The notes below the pieces were generated by a model. It was not told the DNA's origin, did not search any database, and saw only the letters and a program-made list of their open reading frames with translations. From contig JAKSZU010000008.1 of assembly GCA_026018925.1 (NCBI GenBank), positions 60,163,027 to 60,227,026 of the forward strand: a DNA stretch of 64,000 bases, read 5' to 3'. Numbering within the stretch: position 1 is the first letter of the stretch; every line of letters starts with the position of its first letter. Shown piece after piece: positions 36,712-47,825 of the stretch. The translations under genes and the position numbers were made by a program. The stretch comes from Tupaia tana. Taxonomy: Eukaryota > Chordata > Mammalia > Scandentia > Tupaiidae.

Positions 36712-37115
36712 GTGGGTAAGCAGGTAAAAAGCACAGACTCTTGAGGGAAGACTTGGGTTTGACTTCCTGCTACAGTACTTACTGTGGGATCTTTGACTAC
36801 CTGCCCTACCTAGAAACTCATTTCCTCATCAGAAAGTGAGTAGTAGTGGGGCCAGCAGTTGGATGTGGTGGTTAAGGCTCTGGATTCCCCCATGGCTGAC
36901 TGTGGTTCAAGTCCTGGACTTGGTGGCTTTTTCTCTCTCTCTCTCTCTGTCTCTGTTTCTGGCGAGTGCACATGCCATATAAATCATTTAAAAATATAAA
37001 TTATAATAATAAATAAAATGTTACTCTTTTTAAAAAAGTGAGTAGTAGTATCAAGTTCATAAACTTGTTTTAAAAATTAAATGAGCTAAAAAATACAGTT
37101 TTAGAACCACATGTG
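36712..37115 (+). repeat. MIR split by a SINE
   Basis: CTTGGGTTTGACTTCCTGC...TTTCCTCATCAGAAAGTGAG up to 36847, then TTAAATGAGCTAAAAAATAC after 37050 complete a MIR-like element. Confidence 0.65.
36848..37034 (+). mobile_element. SINE with internal deletion
   Basis: Head GGGGCCAGCAGTTGGATGTGG, then CTTGGTGGC joins directly to the CT-rich part, omitting about 110 bases of body. Perfect 15-bp TSD AAAGTGAGTAGTAGT at 36833-36847 and 37035-37049. Confidence 0.93.
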
Positions 37116-37255
37116 ACATACAGCATTTGATGTAAATATTTTTCTTCGACTTGTTCCCCAACTATTTACAGACATAAAATAATGCTTAGCTTGCTGAATA
37201 TGCAAAATCAGCCAACAGGCCAGATTTGGCTTGTGATCCAGTTTGCTAACGTTTG

Positions 37256-37852
37256 CCTTAAAGCTGCAAGAATCTTCTGTCTCGAAATTCTGTGGGTTGC
37301 CTGGGCTCAGTATTCAGGCACAGGGTCAGCCATGCTGGATAGTCTCAGAAGGCCTGTTTCGCAAATGCATAAGCCTCCTAGTTTTCCTCTATGACATCTC
37401 TCATCCTTCCTTTGGCTGAACCACCAATAGTCATTGCAAAGCAGCCTCCCAAGAAGGAAAAAGGAGAAGCTTCGTGATCTCTTGAGGCCCAGCTCCAAAA
37501 CCAACACACCTCATTTGTCAAAGTCACAAGGCCAGCCAGATCTTAGACATGGGAAAACAGACTTCATTTCTTGATAGGAATAGCTTCAAAATATGGTGGC
37601 CTTGTTTATTTTCAGTCCTCCCACACCAAGATTTACAAACTCAAGAAACTATTGGCTGGGTCTTACCATCACGAGAAGCTACGTTTTGTACCTTAACCCA
37701 AAGTTGTACAGATTTTAGTTAGCACTTGGTCAATCTGCCTTGTGTCATAGTTATCTGTACATAAGACTTCATTACTCCTCTGTATTGTGATGTTTCTGGG
37801 GATTAATATCATGTCTCTTTTAAATCTTTCTTTGTATAATTAGCATCTTAAA
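37256..37852. other. Intergenic, no recognised feature
   Basis: Moderate GC content. Short open frames on both strands show no domain. Confidence 0.45.
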
Positions 37853-37898
37853 TTTTTTTGGTTCATGTTAGAGTGCATGCATGAGAGAGAGAGAGCAA

Positions 37899-37929
<31 letters not shown>

Positions 37930-38090
37930 TAAAGCACCCTCTACAGAGCTCCGCTGCACTGCGATCCCAGCACTCGCATGCACACGTCCAAACGTCCAGT
38001 GTATTTCAGGCTGACCAGGTCAAGGATTCAAACCATGGTCATCAGGTAGCTCTGACCTGAGCAGCACCACTGCGCCATGGAGCCAGCCCT
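37853..38090 (-). mobile_element. SINE, diverged second-type family
   Basis: GA-rich tail, AAGCACCCTCTACAGAGC body, GGATTCAAACCATGG (reversed B box) and end GCGCCATGGAGCCAGCCC. Confidence 0.75.
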
Positions 38091-38741
38091 GTATTGCCAG
38101 ACTTGGCACATCTCTCCTTAGCTAAAGTTCATGAAAATTTGCTTTTGCTTTTTGTGGTTAGCAGTTGTAGATTAGATTAGAGTTTAGAGGTCCCAATCAG
38201 TAAATTTTTTTTTGTTTTTTTCCTGAATGAATCTTTAGCCAAGTGGAGGCAAAGGAAAGAGAACATATCTTGGCTCATTAACTTTTTTACCAAATAACAT
38301 TTAAGATCCTACATGGTAGGTGCTATGCTAGTGTAGAGGATACAAAAGTCATTTAGATAGTATTTATCTTGAAAGATTGACAGTTCAGTGGTAGTAGGGT
38401 TAGGGGAAAAAATAAAACTGAAATTCAAAAATTCAGTATAGCACAATAAGTTCAATAAGGTGGATTTGATACCTCCATTTTCCCTTACCCCCACTGTCCT
38501 ATTAATTTTACTTTTTAAATACCTCACGAAATTGTGCCTTTTCTCCCTCCTGATGACCAACCTTCTGGGATAAAATACTCAGAGCTATTGGCAATAACAT
38601 CCCAGCTTTTCTTAACACATCCATTGAATGTTACCCTTGAACCCACCAATCCATTTCACTCTACTCTATAATATAAATTCCTCTAAAGATGGAAATCGGA
38701 TGGAGACACTCCTACTTAAACATTTTTAATGGTTTCCTTTT
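38091..38741. other. Intergenic, no named feature
   Basis: Part of it (38290-38450) has the look of an ancient repeat. No gene. Confidence 0.4.
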
Positions 38742-39000
38742 ATTTATTTATTTAATTATTCATGACAAAGTGTGCACATGTGCAAAAGAGAGAAAAAGAA
38801 GCACCCTCCTGGCACCTGGTCATGCCATGATCCCCTTCTTCCAGTCCTCCAGCTTGCCAGGATCTTGGGCACACATGCTCACACCCAGCATGTTTCAGGC
38901 ACACCAGGCTAGTGATTCAAACCATGGTTGGTGTATGGCTTCCAGCTCCACAGTCCCGTATGTTACTGCCTGTGCTACAGATGCTAAGCCCACCTTGTTT
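38742..39000 (-). mobile_element. SINE, diverged second-type family
   Basis: TTTATTTATTTATTTAATTATT tail, AAGCACCCTCCTGGCACC, CAGGATCTTGGGCACAC, GATTCAAACCATGG. Confidence 0.7.
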
Positions 39001-39109
39001 TTGGAATAAGGATACATTTTTCCAAAATATCCTCCTTTATTCCTCTTCTTCTTCGCATCATGCCTTTCTATAATATAAAACATATTTTGGCTTCTCAAAT
39101 TCATTGCTA

Positions 39110-39290
39110 TTCCCTTTGCATGAAAAGTATTCTTTAGATCGCAACTTAAATGTCACTCCCGGGAAATCTTCTCTGATCCCCTAAACCAAGGTAAGTGCTC
39201 CTGCCATCCTATGTCACTGTATGTGTCACGCTCTAAGACTTTTAATAATCTTACCCATGAAAAGAGCTGTCTCTTCTTGCTTTCTATCAG
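39110..39290 (+). repeat. L2-like LINE remnant
   Basis: GCAACTTAAATGTCACTCCC...GAAATCTTCTCTGATCCCC corresponds to the L2 stretch that usually reads AAATGTCACCTCCTCAGAGAGG. Confidence 0.6.
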
Positions 39291-39389
39291 GGATGGCTTC
39301 TTGGGCACGCAAACTGTATAATAGCACAGAGCCCTACACTTAGAAATGTCCTGCACTTAATTTAATGCTATGCTGTTGCTGTGCTAAAA

Positions 39390-39393
<4 letters not shown>

Positions 39394-39420
<27 letters not shown>

Positions 39421-39680
39421 TGAGGTTTTTGCCTTAGGGTGTGTATTCTCACCAGAGAGAGGAAAAGATATAGATAAAGAGAGGAAATGTGAGAATTCAC
39501 CCCCATCCCCGGGGAAATGGCCATGCCGCAATCTCTTCTCCTCCATTCTCTTCTTCGGATCTTGGGCACACATGCACATGCACCTGGCATGAGTTTCAAG
39601 CCACCAGGCCTGGGACTTGAACTATGGTCAGCCATGTGGGAGTCCAGAAACATAAGCGCTAAGCCATCTGCTGGCCCCAA
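39394..39680 (-). mobile_element. SINE, full length
   Basis: T21 run, GAGGTTTTTGCCTTAGGG, end GCCATCTGCTGGCCCC. 15-bp TSD with one mismatch: CTGTGCTAAAATTCT at 39379-39393 and CTGTGCTGAAATTCT at 39681-39695. Confidence 0.94.
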
Positions 39681-39695
39681 CTGTGCTGAAATTCT

Positions 39696-40347
39696 CAATA
39701 CATTCTGGAAAGCAGCTATATTCACCACTATACCACCAACACAAATTCTTAATACATTTTGAACAAAGTGTCCTACATTTTCATTTTGCACTGGGTCCTG
39801 CTGATTCTGCTTATCACTTTATCTACAGCTTTTAGCACATTGTCTAAACATAATAGTCATTTTGAAAAACATGTATAGATTGAATAGACAATCAGAAGAA
39901 CTACTGGTATCCATACCACTTAATTTTCTTCTTCTGGAAATATAAGCAATGTTGTAATAATTTATTTAGACATTGATTATCCTATTATAGACTACCAATC
40001 ATGTTTCAGATATTGAAAATGTAGCAAGGTAACATCATGAACTACTGCTCTATATGTTCTCTGTAATTTTTCCCAGTAAACCATTTAAAGACTTACTACT
40101 TTTGATTGGCACCAGTCCAGAAAACCATGAACCTGACTAAACATCTTCTTTCTGGATCCTTTTTGGAAAAACATTGCCATTGTTACCCTAGCAATTTACC
40201 TTTGTGTCTTTTATTGCCAACTAATCCATATTTATGATTGGTATAGCTCTCTTTAGAAATACTACTGTATCAAATTAGGTTCCTTTAACCCTCTCCCTTT
40301 GTAAAAAATTAATACGGTGTTACTAATTTTTTGGTTTGTTTTATTAA
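39696..40347. other. Intergenic, no recognised feature
   Basis: AT-rich, no coding or repeat signal recognised. Confidence 0.45.
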
Positions 40348-40356
40348 ACTGTATAT

Positions 40357-40618
40357 GCTGGGGACCAGCAGATAATGTAATGTTTAGATCATTGTACTCC
40401 GAGGAAGTCAATCTCCATTCGAGTCCTAGACCCAGTGACTTAAAACTCACACTGGGTGAGTGTGCATGCGTGCCCAGGATCCCGAGAAGAGAATGGAGGA
40501 GAAGAGATTGTGGTGTGGCTATTCCCCCTGGGGGGTGATTTCTCACTTTCTGTCTCTTTCTGTCTCTCTGGAGAGCGCACATGCCCTATAGAAAAAATCT
40601 CTCTTAAAAAAAAATTAC
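40357..40618 (+). mobile_element. SINE, full length
   Basis: GGGGACCAGCAGATAATG to CCCTATAGAAAAAATCTCTC. 9-bp TSD ACTGTATAT at 40348-40356 and 40619-40627. Confidence 0.92.
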
Positions 40619-40627
40619 ACTGTATAT

Positions 40628-41077
40628 TGATTCTATAGTTTAGCTATTTGAAGGTCAACTTACTGTCTTTATGGTCAAGTGCATAAATACATATGTTCAA
40701 AATTCTATTTACACAGGGCTGATTTAGTTATTTATTAAGTAGATCTTTTTTATAACTGTATGCATTTAATGATTCTCCTAAATAAGGGCATTTGACCACA
40801 GGTGAATTATATTACCCCGTTCTAAAATTCTATCCAGAGTTATGTGATTGATGAAAACCAAAGCTAATAATAAAAAGTTGAAGTAAATGAAAGGAAAAAC
40901 AGCAACATTACACACTATGGTGCATTCATTTGAACCCTTCTTTCTAAGGGGTGAGTAAAGAATAAGTCCTTTTCCAATCTATGTCTAATAAACTAAATAT
41001 ACTAAAATATAGAGCACCAGTAAGTACAAGGAACTAAAAAAGATCAAATTATAATTTGCCAAATAAAAACTGATTTT
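40628..41077. other. Intergenic, no recognised feature
   Basis: AT-rich, nothing recognised. Confidence 0.45.
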
Positions 41078-41330
41078 CTTTTTTAGAGGTTTTTTGCTAT
41101 AGGACACATGCGGTCACCAGAAAGACAGAGAGAGACAAAGAGAAAGCGAGAAATCATCCCCCAGGGAGAGTGGCCACGCCACAATCCCTTCTCCTCCATT
41201 CTCCTCTCAGGATCTTGGGCACGCACGCACACACACCTGGCGTGAGTTTAAGCCACCGGGTCCGGGACTCAAAACGCGGTTGACCACATGGGAGTCCAGT
41301 GACATAGCCATTATGCCAACTGCTGGTCCC
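41078..41330 (-). mobile_element. SINE, full length
   Basis: AGAGGTTTTTTGCTATAGGAC to ATGCCAACTGCTGGTCCC. Approximate TSD around TGATTTT. Confidence 0.9.
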
Positions 41331-41782
41331 TGAAAAATGATTTTTAAATATTTCTGTATCATTAAGGGGAATAACAGCAATAACATCCATTATCTCAGGG
41401 AATCAAAATGGATTTCAGCTTTGGATTTGGCAGGTGGTCTATAGCAAAAGCCTTGAATATGTTTATTAGAGTTCCACTGAAACTGATCCAGAGGGTAGCA
41501 TGGAGAGCAATGGCGATAGTGGAGACAGTGCGGGAGGACAGTGGAAGTTATGGGAGGGGGAGAAGGAGGAAATCAAGGGGAAGAAGAAAGAAGCAAAACA
41601 TTTAAGGGACCCAAAATGGAAAGAAATCTGTTGATTATAATGTGTCTGGTAATATCTTTGACTGAACCAATATACAGTGTATTCATGATGGGAAAATTCA
41701 TTCGATATGTTGTAATGACACATAGTGATTGAATGTAAAATGAATAAATGATGAAAGAGACCTTGTCATAAAAAGTTTTCAT
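41331..41782. other. Intergenic, purine-rich segment
   Basis: A G/A-rich stretch (41500-41600) reading GGAGGGGGAGAAGGAGGAAA-like sequence. No gene. Confidence 0.45.
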
Positions 41783-42054
41783 AGGAACCAGCAGTTAGCG
41801 TAATGGCTATGTCACTGGACTCCCACGTAGTCGACCGCGGTTCGCGTCCTGGACCCGGTGGCTTAAAACTCACGCCGGGCGCATGTGCGTGCGTGCCCAA
41901 GATCTCGAGAGGAGAATGGAGGAGAAGGTATTGCGGCGTGACCATCCCCCTTGGGGGTTGATTTCTCTCTTTCTGTCTCTATGTCTCTCTCTGTCTGTCT
42001 GGCGAGCGCACGCGCCCTATAGCGAAAAAAACCTCTCCCCCCCAAAAAAAAAAA
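41783..42054 (+). mobile_element. SINE, young copy
   Basis: Close to the copy at 3002-3245: GGAACCAGCAGTTAGCGTAATGG, GGTTCGCGTCC, CTGTCTGTCTGGCGAGCGC, CCCTATAGCGAAAA. Approximate TSD TTTTCAT at 41776-41782 and 42055-42061. Confidence 0.93.
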
Positions 42055-42167
42055 TTTTCATTTACTGTCACATCATAAGTCATAGATCTAAAACAGGCAA
42101 AACTAAAGACTGCTATGAATTAGAAAAACTCGATTTGGAAAACTGTTTTTCTGATAACAGAAAGCAC

Positions 42168-42261
42168 GTCCTGGGTCATGGGTGGTGTGGAGGTTAAGAT
42201 GGCTGGATCCCAGATGGATGACATAGCAGTTGTAGTCTCAAACTCCAAAGCTTGAAAATCA
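42168..42261 (+). mobile_element. SINE fragment, diverged (tentative)
   Basis: GGGTGGTGTGGAGGTTAAGATGGCTGGATCCC resembles an old SINE head followed by CTTGAAAATCACAC. The 3' half is absent. Confidence 0.5.
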
Positions 42262-42295
42262 CACAAAAATGTGTCCTGACTCTCTGACAACCCAA
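42262..42295. mobile_element. Half of a MADE1-sized palindromic element
   Basis: The stretch ends CTCTGACAACCCAA followed by TATAT. Its reverse complement TTGGGTTGTCAGAGAGTCAG matches the terminus of the elements at 50091 and 59286. Confidence 0.6.
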
Positions 42296-42897
42296 TATAT
42301 GCATTATTGGACTGACAAAACTCAAATTTTTTTTTTTTTTATTTCGAGAGGAAGATAAATAAATTCCAACATTCCATGCACCATGACCAACAAATGGTGC
42401 AGGGGACTGGGCAGAGAAGGAGAGGACCAGTGTATATAACTAGTGTCCCTGTTTTTCAGGAACTTGGAAGCCCTTTGTTAGGTGATCCAAGCTGGGCAAC
42501 TGGCACAATGTGAAACTGCTCCCTGATAGCACAATATGCGCTGGTGGAAGTACTATAGTGCATCTCAGCCACATAGGAGTCTGATACAACTCATTAACCC
42601 ATTTAACACACTATCATGACATAATAAAGCAAAATAATTCAAGGATTCACTTTACTATCTCCTATGTTCATTGGATCTGAAATATAAATAACATAAACAG
42701 AAAATATCTGTAAACTCAGAAATATCACTAATTGTCAAACCACATATACCTGGAATTTTGCATCTACACCACAGCCAATTGTCAAAGCTTTGATTATTTT
42801 TTAGCTCCAAATTTACACATTCAGTTCTAAAGTTGAATTTACTTTTATATGTTGAAAAAGCAACATATAATTTTAGAGCTTTTCTTTGTTTTTAAAG
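42296..42897. other. Intergenic, no recognised feature
   Basis: Contains a T14 run near 42329. Otherwise unremarkable. Confidence 0.45.
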
Positions 42898-42910
42898 ATA
42901 TCAGTGGTGA

Positions 42911-43155
42911 CGTGACCAGCAGTTGGTGTAATGGCTATGATGCTGGACTTCCACGTAGCTGAACGCTGTTCCAGTCCCGGACCCGGCGGCTTAAACTCAC
43001 GCTGGGAGCGTGTACGTGCATCCCTAAGATTCTCCTAAGAGGAGAATGGAGGACAAGGGACTGCGGCATGGCCATCCCCTGTGGGAGGTGAGTTCTTGCT
43101 TTCTATCTTTCTGTCTCTCTCTATCTTTCTGGCGAGCTCACACGCCCTATAGCAA

Positions 43156-43188
<33 letters not shown>

Positions 43189-43194
43189 AAAAAT
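42911..43194 (+). mobile_element. SINE, full length, long A tail
   Basis: GTGACCAGCAGTTGGTGTAATGG to CGCCCTATAGC then about 22 A. 13-bp TSD ATATCAGTGGTGA at 42898-42910 and 43195-43207. The bases after the second TSD, AACCAGCAGTT, coincide with the SINE 5' end. Confidence 0.94.
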
Positions 43195-43329
43195 ATATCA
43201 GTGGTGAAACCAGCAGTTCTTTCTACTTATGGAAATGTCAGTAATTTATAGCCTTCATAAAAACTGGTATGTTCTATAGTGTTCTAATCAATGCCTGATT
43301 AAAGATGCATATTTTCCAAATTTTTTAAG

Positions 43330-43579
43330 AGAGATTTTTGCTAAAGGGTGTGTGCACTTATCAGAAAGGCAGAGAGACACAGAGAGAAAGAAAGGAAGAA
43401 ATCACCCCCTGGGGAGGATAGCCACACTGCAATCCCTTCCCTCCATTCTCCTCTCAGGAATCTTGAGCACATAGGACACGCACACGGTGGGAGTTTTTTA
43501 AGTCTCTGGGTCCAGGACTACAACTGCGACCAACCTTGTGGGAGTCCAGTGATGTAACCATTACACCATCTGTTGGTTC
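43330..43579 (-). mobile_element. SINE, full length
   Basis: AGAGAGATTTTTGCTAAAGGG to CACCATCTGTTGGTTCC. Flanked by similar AATTTTTTAA stretches that may be the TSD. Confidence 0.88.
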
Positions 43580-43874
43580 CTTCAATTTTTTAAAAAAGTC
43601 TTATGAAGCTTTGAAATTTTCCTGTCTTAGGTCAGCCCTTGGTATATATGAGATACTTGAGTAAAGTTTGTCCATTTGCATTGTTTGTGCTGGAATCGAT
43701 TACATTCGTTCCCATTTAATTGGTTTGGACTAACAAGTTAGCTCAGGAATGAGTTGAGTTGACTGAGTTGCAGTTGAATTGAATGAAATTCAGTTGAGTT
43801 TTGTTGAAATGAGTATGACAGAATTGGTCATAAAAGATGTGCCCTGCTTTCTGTGGTGAAAGACCTTTTATTTC

Positions 43875-44133
43875 TGGGACTAGCAGTTGGCGTAATGGCT
43901 AAGTCGCTGGACTCCCATGTAGCAGACTGCGGTTTGAGTCCCGGACCCAGTGGCTTCAGCTCACGCTGGGCATGTGTGCGTGCGTGCCCAAGATCCCGAA
44001 AGGAGAATGGAGAAGGGATTGCAGCGTGGCCATCCCCCCCGGGGGTGATTTCTTGCTTTCTGTCTCTCTGTCTGTCTCTGTCTTTCTGATGAGCGCACGC
44101 ACCCTATAGCAAAAAACCTCTTCAAAAAAAAAA
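43875..44133 (+). mobile_element. SINE, full length
   Basis: GGGACTAGCAGTTGGCGTAATGG to CCCTATAGCAAAAAACCTC. Perfect 16-bp TSD AAAGACCTTTTATTTC at 43859-43874 and 44134-44149. Confidence 0.95.
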
Positions 44134-44149
44134 AAAGACCTTTTATTTC

Positions 44150-45521
44150 AGGGTGATTCCTTTATTCAATATCTAGCATATTTTTTTGTACAAAGTACAC
44201 ATTCAATACATTTTGATAAAATAAACATTGAAATGATAATGCTTTATAGCAATAGCACTTATACATTCCATAATCATTTTTGCTTATATACATATAGGCA
44301 CTGTGCTGTTTGCTAGGGATGGACTGATGGATAAGAAAGATCCTGTCCTCAAATATATTACAGTTTATTGAAGGGCATCAAACACAACAACAGGCAATTA
44401 TTTGTAAAATAATAACAAATAATATCACTGGTTTTGTTACTACTGGAGAGCCACTCATATAGTGTGTTTGAGATTAGTTTATCTTAAAATTATGCATCAT
44501 AGTGGCCTTCACAAATAATAGGAATAAACACCAAGTCTCATGCCAGGAGTACCAAATAAAATTTACATCCTATAAAAAAATCACTGGCCTGCAATGAACT
44601 AAGTAGTAATTTCCTCTGTGTAATGTGAAGTATAGTTTGGAGATTGTAGACCATCTAAGAGAATACCTTACTTATCTTTTCTAAAGGACTGACACTGAGT
44701 GTTTGAATCAGGGCATTTTTCTCCTCCCATTTCACTGGTTGCCAGTTTCTGCCTGTATTTGCTTGAACTTCCTCTCATGACTCACCTTCTAAAGGCTGAA
44801 ATTCCTCATGGACCAATCTGAAATCACTTTATGTTCTCCCTCTGCACTTACTCCTAGAGAGTCTTTTTCATTCCCCTGGTTGGAAACACCATCTAATGTA
44901 TTCGTCTCTGACTCTAAGCTCATAGCTATCTATGCTCCTCTCTCTTCATCCAATCACCAACTCATCTTCACTTCAAGGTTTCCCACAAAGCATAAGCTGC
45001 TCCAAATTGAAAAAGAGTTATTTTGTCCTTGAAATCTCTTCCTTCTTGTGCTTTCTCCACTGCATGAAATGCCGCTATCGTACATCTAAGTCCCCTGGAA
45101 AGTTGCTCTTGACCCTACCCTTCTCTTAACCCTGCTCACTACTCCAAACCCCAACCTAGACAAGTGGCTTCCAAAGTGGAATCTGAGAATTCATGTGCTG
45201 GAAGCTGACTAGAACACACAGACCAAGATCCGGGTCCCCAGCACTGCTTCCTCTCAAACTCCTCACTAAATCTTTATTTGTGGAGGCCAAGCATCTACAT
45301 TTCTAGCACATTCCCTCTGAGTTTTTACACTAAAATGCAAAAATAACACAATTATAACTTCAAAACAACTTTAATCACTCCTCTTTTTACCAGCCAACTA
45401 AGTCTGGCTACCTCTCACGATTAAGAAAATGAAAAACAGAACTGGAGAAGAAAGTTTATTCTATAGCTAGTTACAGGAAGACAGTCAGCAAGCACACCGA
45501 ACTGTCTCAAAAAGCTCACCA
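44150..45521. other. Intergenic, no recognised gene
   Basis: AT-rich then more mixed. Short open frames at 44808-45129 show no domain. Parts look like ancient repeats that I cannot name. Confidence 0.45.
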
Positions 45522-45533
45522 TGTTCTCAGTAT

Positions 45534-45816
45534 GTATGTATGTATGTATATATGTATTTAGGTAGGTATGTATGTATTGAGATAAATTTTTGCTATAGGG
45601 TGCCTGTGCTCACTGGGGAGACAGACAGAAAGTGACAAATCATCCTTCAGAGTGGAGGGCCATGCCACAATCCTTCCTCCTCTGTTCTCTTCCTGGGATC
45701 CTGGGCATGCACACACGTGCATCTGGCGTGAGTTTGAAGCCACCACATCTGGGACTCAAATCATGGTCAGCCATGTAGGAGTCCAGCGACACAACCACTA
45801 CTCATCTGCTGGCTCC
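45534..45816 (-). mobile_element. SINE with (TATG)n in place of poly(A)
   Basis: A tetranucleotide run TATGTATGTATG at about 45534-45575, then TTTTTGCTATAGGGTGCC and head end CATCTGCTGGCTCC. 12-bp TSD with one mismatch: TGTTCTCAGTAT at 45522-45533 and TGTTCTCGGTAT at 45817-45828. Confidence 0.92.
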
Positions 45817-46119
45817 TGTTCTCGGTATTTACAGGTAGAAGTTACAAGCACATGCAAATCATTCTGCGCTACAATCACTCAGAGTCAATCGCTTTCCCCT
45901 GGATAATTATCCTGATTCTTGTTTTATTTAAAATACCCATACCGGGTTTCTCATCTGACCATTCCTCACATAGATCTTCCTATGAGTCAGAACTTAGTCC
46001 TTTCCTAATTTCAGAATGACTGTATTCCTGTTAAACCTTAAACCAGATTGCTTCCTTCTCTGTACTTGCCGTCCCCCTGTCAACTCTTCAATAGACCAAT
46101 AAAAATAGCCTTTCTTTAA

Positions 46120-46290
46120 AAAAAAAGGATTATTGTATTCAACTTTATTTAGTATTATTATTTTTTAATTTGACCAGAGAGAGACAGAAAGAAGGAAAGT
46201 GAGAAAGCAAGCCACCAGGTCCAGAACTCAAACCACGGTAGACCATGGGGAGTCCAACACCTTTAACCACCATGCCACCTGACAGCCCCT
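46120..46290 (-). mobile_element. Short SINE variant
   Basis: GACAGAAAGAAGGAAAGTGAG then AGCAAGCCACCAGGTCC, TCAAACCACGG and CCACCTGACAGCCCC. The same compact layout as 21140-21312. Confidence 0.8.
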
Positions 46291-46334
46291 AAAACAGCCT
46301 TTTAAATGGTGTCCTCCAAATTTATCCTTTAACC

Positions 46335-46486
46335 TAGGGATCAGCAAACCTTTTCTAAAAGGCCAGGTTGCCAGTAAAAACTTTCTGGCTCTTACTGTGT
46401 CTGTTGCGACTACTGATCTCTGCCATTACAACATGAAAGCAGCTTTAGGCAGTAGGTGAACAAATGAATGTGGCTGTTTCTATAAG
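46335..46486 (+). repeat. Ancient hAT-like element, interrupted by L1
   Basis: GGGATCAGCAAACCTTTTCT, CATGAAAGCAGCTTTAGGCAG and ATGAATGTGGCTGTTTCTATAA follow a mammalian-wide element in order. The remainder resumes after the L1 at about 47351. Confidence 0.6.
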
Positions 46487-46497
46487 ACCATATTTTC

Positions 46498-47339
46498 TTT
46501 TTTCTTTTTATTTATTTTATTTACATTTTTTAAATACATTCAATCACATTATTTAGCTTACAAGGTGATCATTTCAATAATATATGAACATTTCTTCCGG
46601 TCGAGTTGATCAAAATATAACAACACTACCTCCCTGTCTCAACAATGCTGTCTTCGTATCCCTCCTCCAAATGTTCTTCCCCAGGTCCCACTCCTCCACA
46701 TACACCACGTCTGGCATTCACATCCACCTCTTGTGTTTGTACATCCTTTAGCCCGTCAGTTTCAGTTATAGAGTGTGGACATTCGGTACATATTAAGTGG
46801 GGACATACAGTGTCTCCCCTTCATAGCCTGGCTCACTTCACTCAGCAGTAAATCTTCCATATTCTTCCACTTTCTGTCAAAAGCCAGGGTTTTGTTGTTC
46901 TTAAAGGCTGAATAGTATTCCATAGAGTATATGTGCCACAGTTTTTCAATCCATTCATCCGTACGGGGGCATTTGGGTTGATTCCATGTCTTAGCAATCG
47001 TGAAAAGTGCCGCAATAAACATAGATGTGCAAGCACTTTTCCATTGAGAAATTCTTCTGTCCTTTGGGTAGATGCCAAGAAATGGGGTTGCTGGATCATA
47101 TGGCAGTTCTATTTGTAGATTTTTGAGGAATCTCCAAATTGTTCTTCACAGTGGTTGGACTAATTTACATTCCCACCAGCAGTGTAAGAGAGTTCCCCTT
47201 TCACCACACCCCCGCCAACACTTATCATTTTTTGTTTTTTTAATCTTAGCCATTCTGACTGGGGTTAGGTGGTATCTCATTGTTGTTTTGATCTGCATTT
47301 CCCTTACGATGAGGGATGTTGAGCATTTTTTCATATTAA
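46498..47339 (-). mobile_element. L1 LINE, 5'-truncated, with TSD
   Basis: About 840 bp. The poly(A)-side TTTTTATTTATTTTATTT lies at 46498-46530. Further right the minus strand encodes degraded ORF2 C-terminal protein in two frames (46762-47022 with WIEKLWHIYSMEYYSAFKN; 47146-47370 with [16 protein letters not shown]). It is broken by frameshifts, so it is not functional. 11-bp TSD ACCATATTTTC at 46487-46497 and 47340-47350. ORF1 and most of ORF2 are absent, as expected for incomplete target-primed reverse transcription. Confidence 0.94.
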
Positions 47340-47404
47340 ACCATATTTTCAAAATGGAGCAGCCAGTCATTTTCCATTTAACTCCAAGAGTAATCTTTTA
47401 AAAT

Positions 47405-47680
47405 GAAGAGTTGGTGGCTTCCTACTGTTTTGAGAACAATGTCCAAATTCCTTACCATAATCCTTAAAGCCATGACATACTTGACCCCAGCTTCCTTTCC
47501 AGTCTTATTTGTTTATGCATTCTTCCCTTGCTCATAGCACAGTCTAGCCACATTGGTCTCCACTTACTTCCTAGAACACACCATTCCTTTGCCCAGATTG
47601 GGATTTTTAACATGTTATTCTCTTTCTGGAATGATCTTCTCCCTCTTTTTAAACGTAGTTGAAGACCATAAACAAAGGAA
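47405..47680 (+). repeat. L2-like LINE remnant
   Basis: AATGTCCAAATTCCTTACC, CATACTTGACCCCAGCTTCC and TTCTTTCTGGAATGATCTTC match in order the L2 3' region. Confidence 0.7.
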
Positions 47681-47684
47681 TTAA

Positions 47685-47825
47685 CCTGGATTCTAATAGT
47701 AATTCCACTTATTTGTTTTTCTGTGCCTCTGTTTTTCACCTTAAAAATTAGAATAGCTCCTATCTTACCAGGTTATTATCAGAGTTATATGTAAAAGTCT
47801 AAATACATAGTAAAGATCTAATAAC
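47685..47825 (+). repeat. MIR-like SINE remnant
   Basis: TGTGCCTCTGTTTTTCACC...AGAATAGCTCCTATCTTACCAGG...ATACATAGTAAAGATC follows MIR. Confidence 0.65.

Larger units (their letters stand above)
35745..37255 (+). repeat. Ancient hAT-like element, widely split (tentative)
   Basis: TTTTCTGTAAAAGGCCAGATGG at about 35750 and AACAGGCCAGATTTGGCTTGTGATCCAGTTTGC at about 37214-37246 are the two ends of a mammalian-wide short DNA-transposon-like repeat, also seen at 46335-46486. Between them lie a microsatellite, an LTR, a MIR and a SINE. Confidence 0.45.

Noticed and set aside
39384-39791. 135-codon minus-strand open frame
   Set aside because: It is largely the SINE at 39394-39680 read in its sense direction, with a poly-lysine end from the A tail.
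46762-47370. Minus-strand open frames with reverse-transcriptase-like C-terminal sequence
   Set aside because: They are frameshifted remnants of a truncated L1 ORF2, not a host gene.
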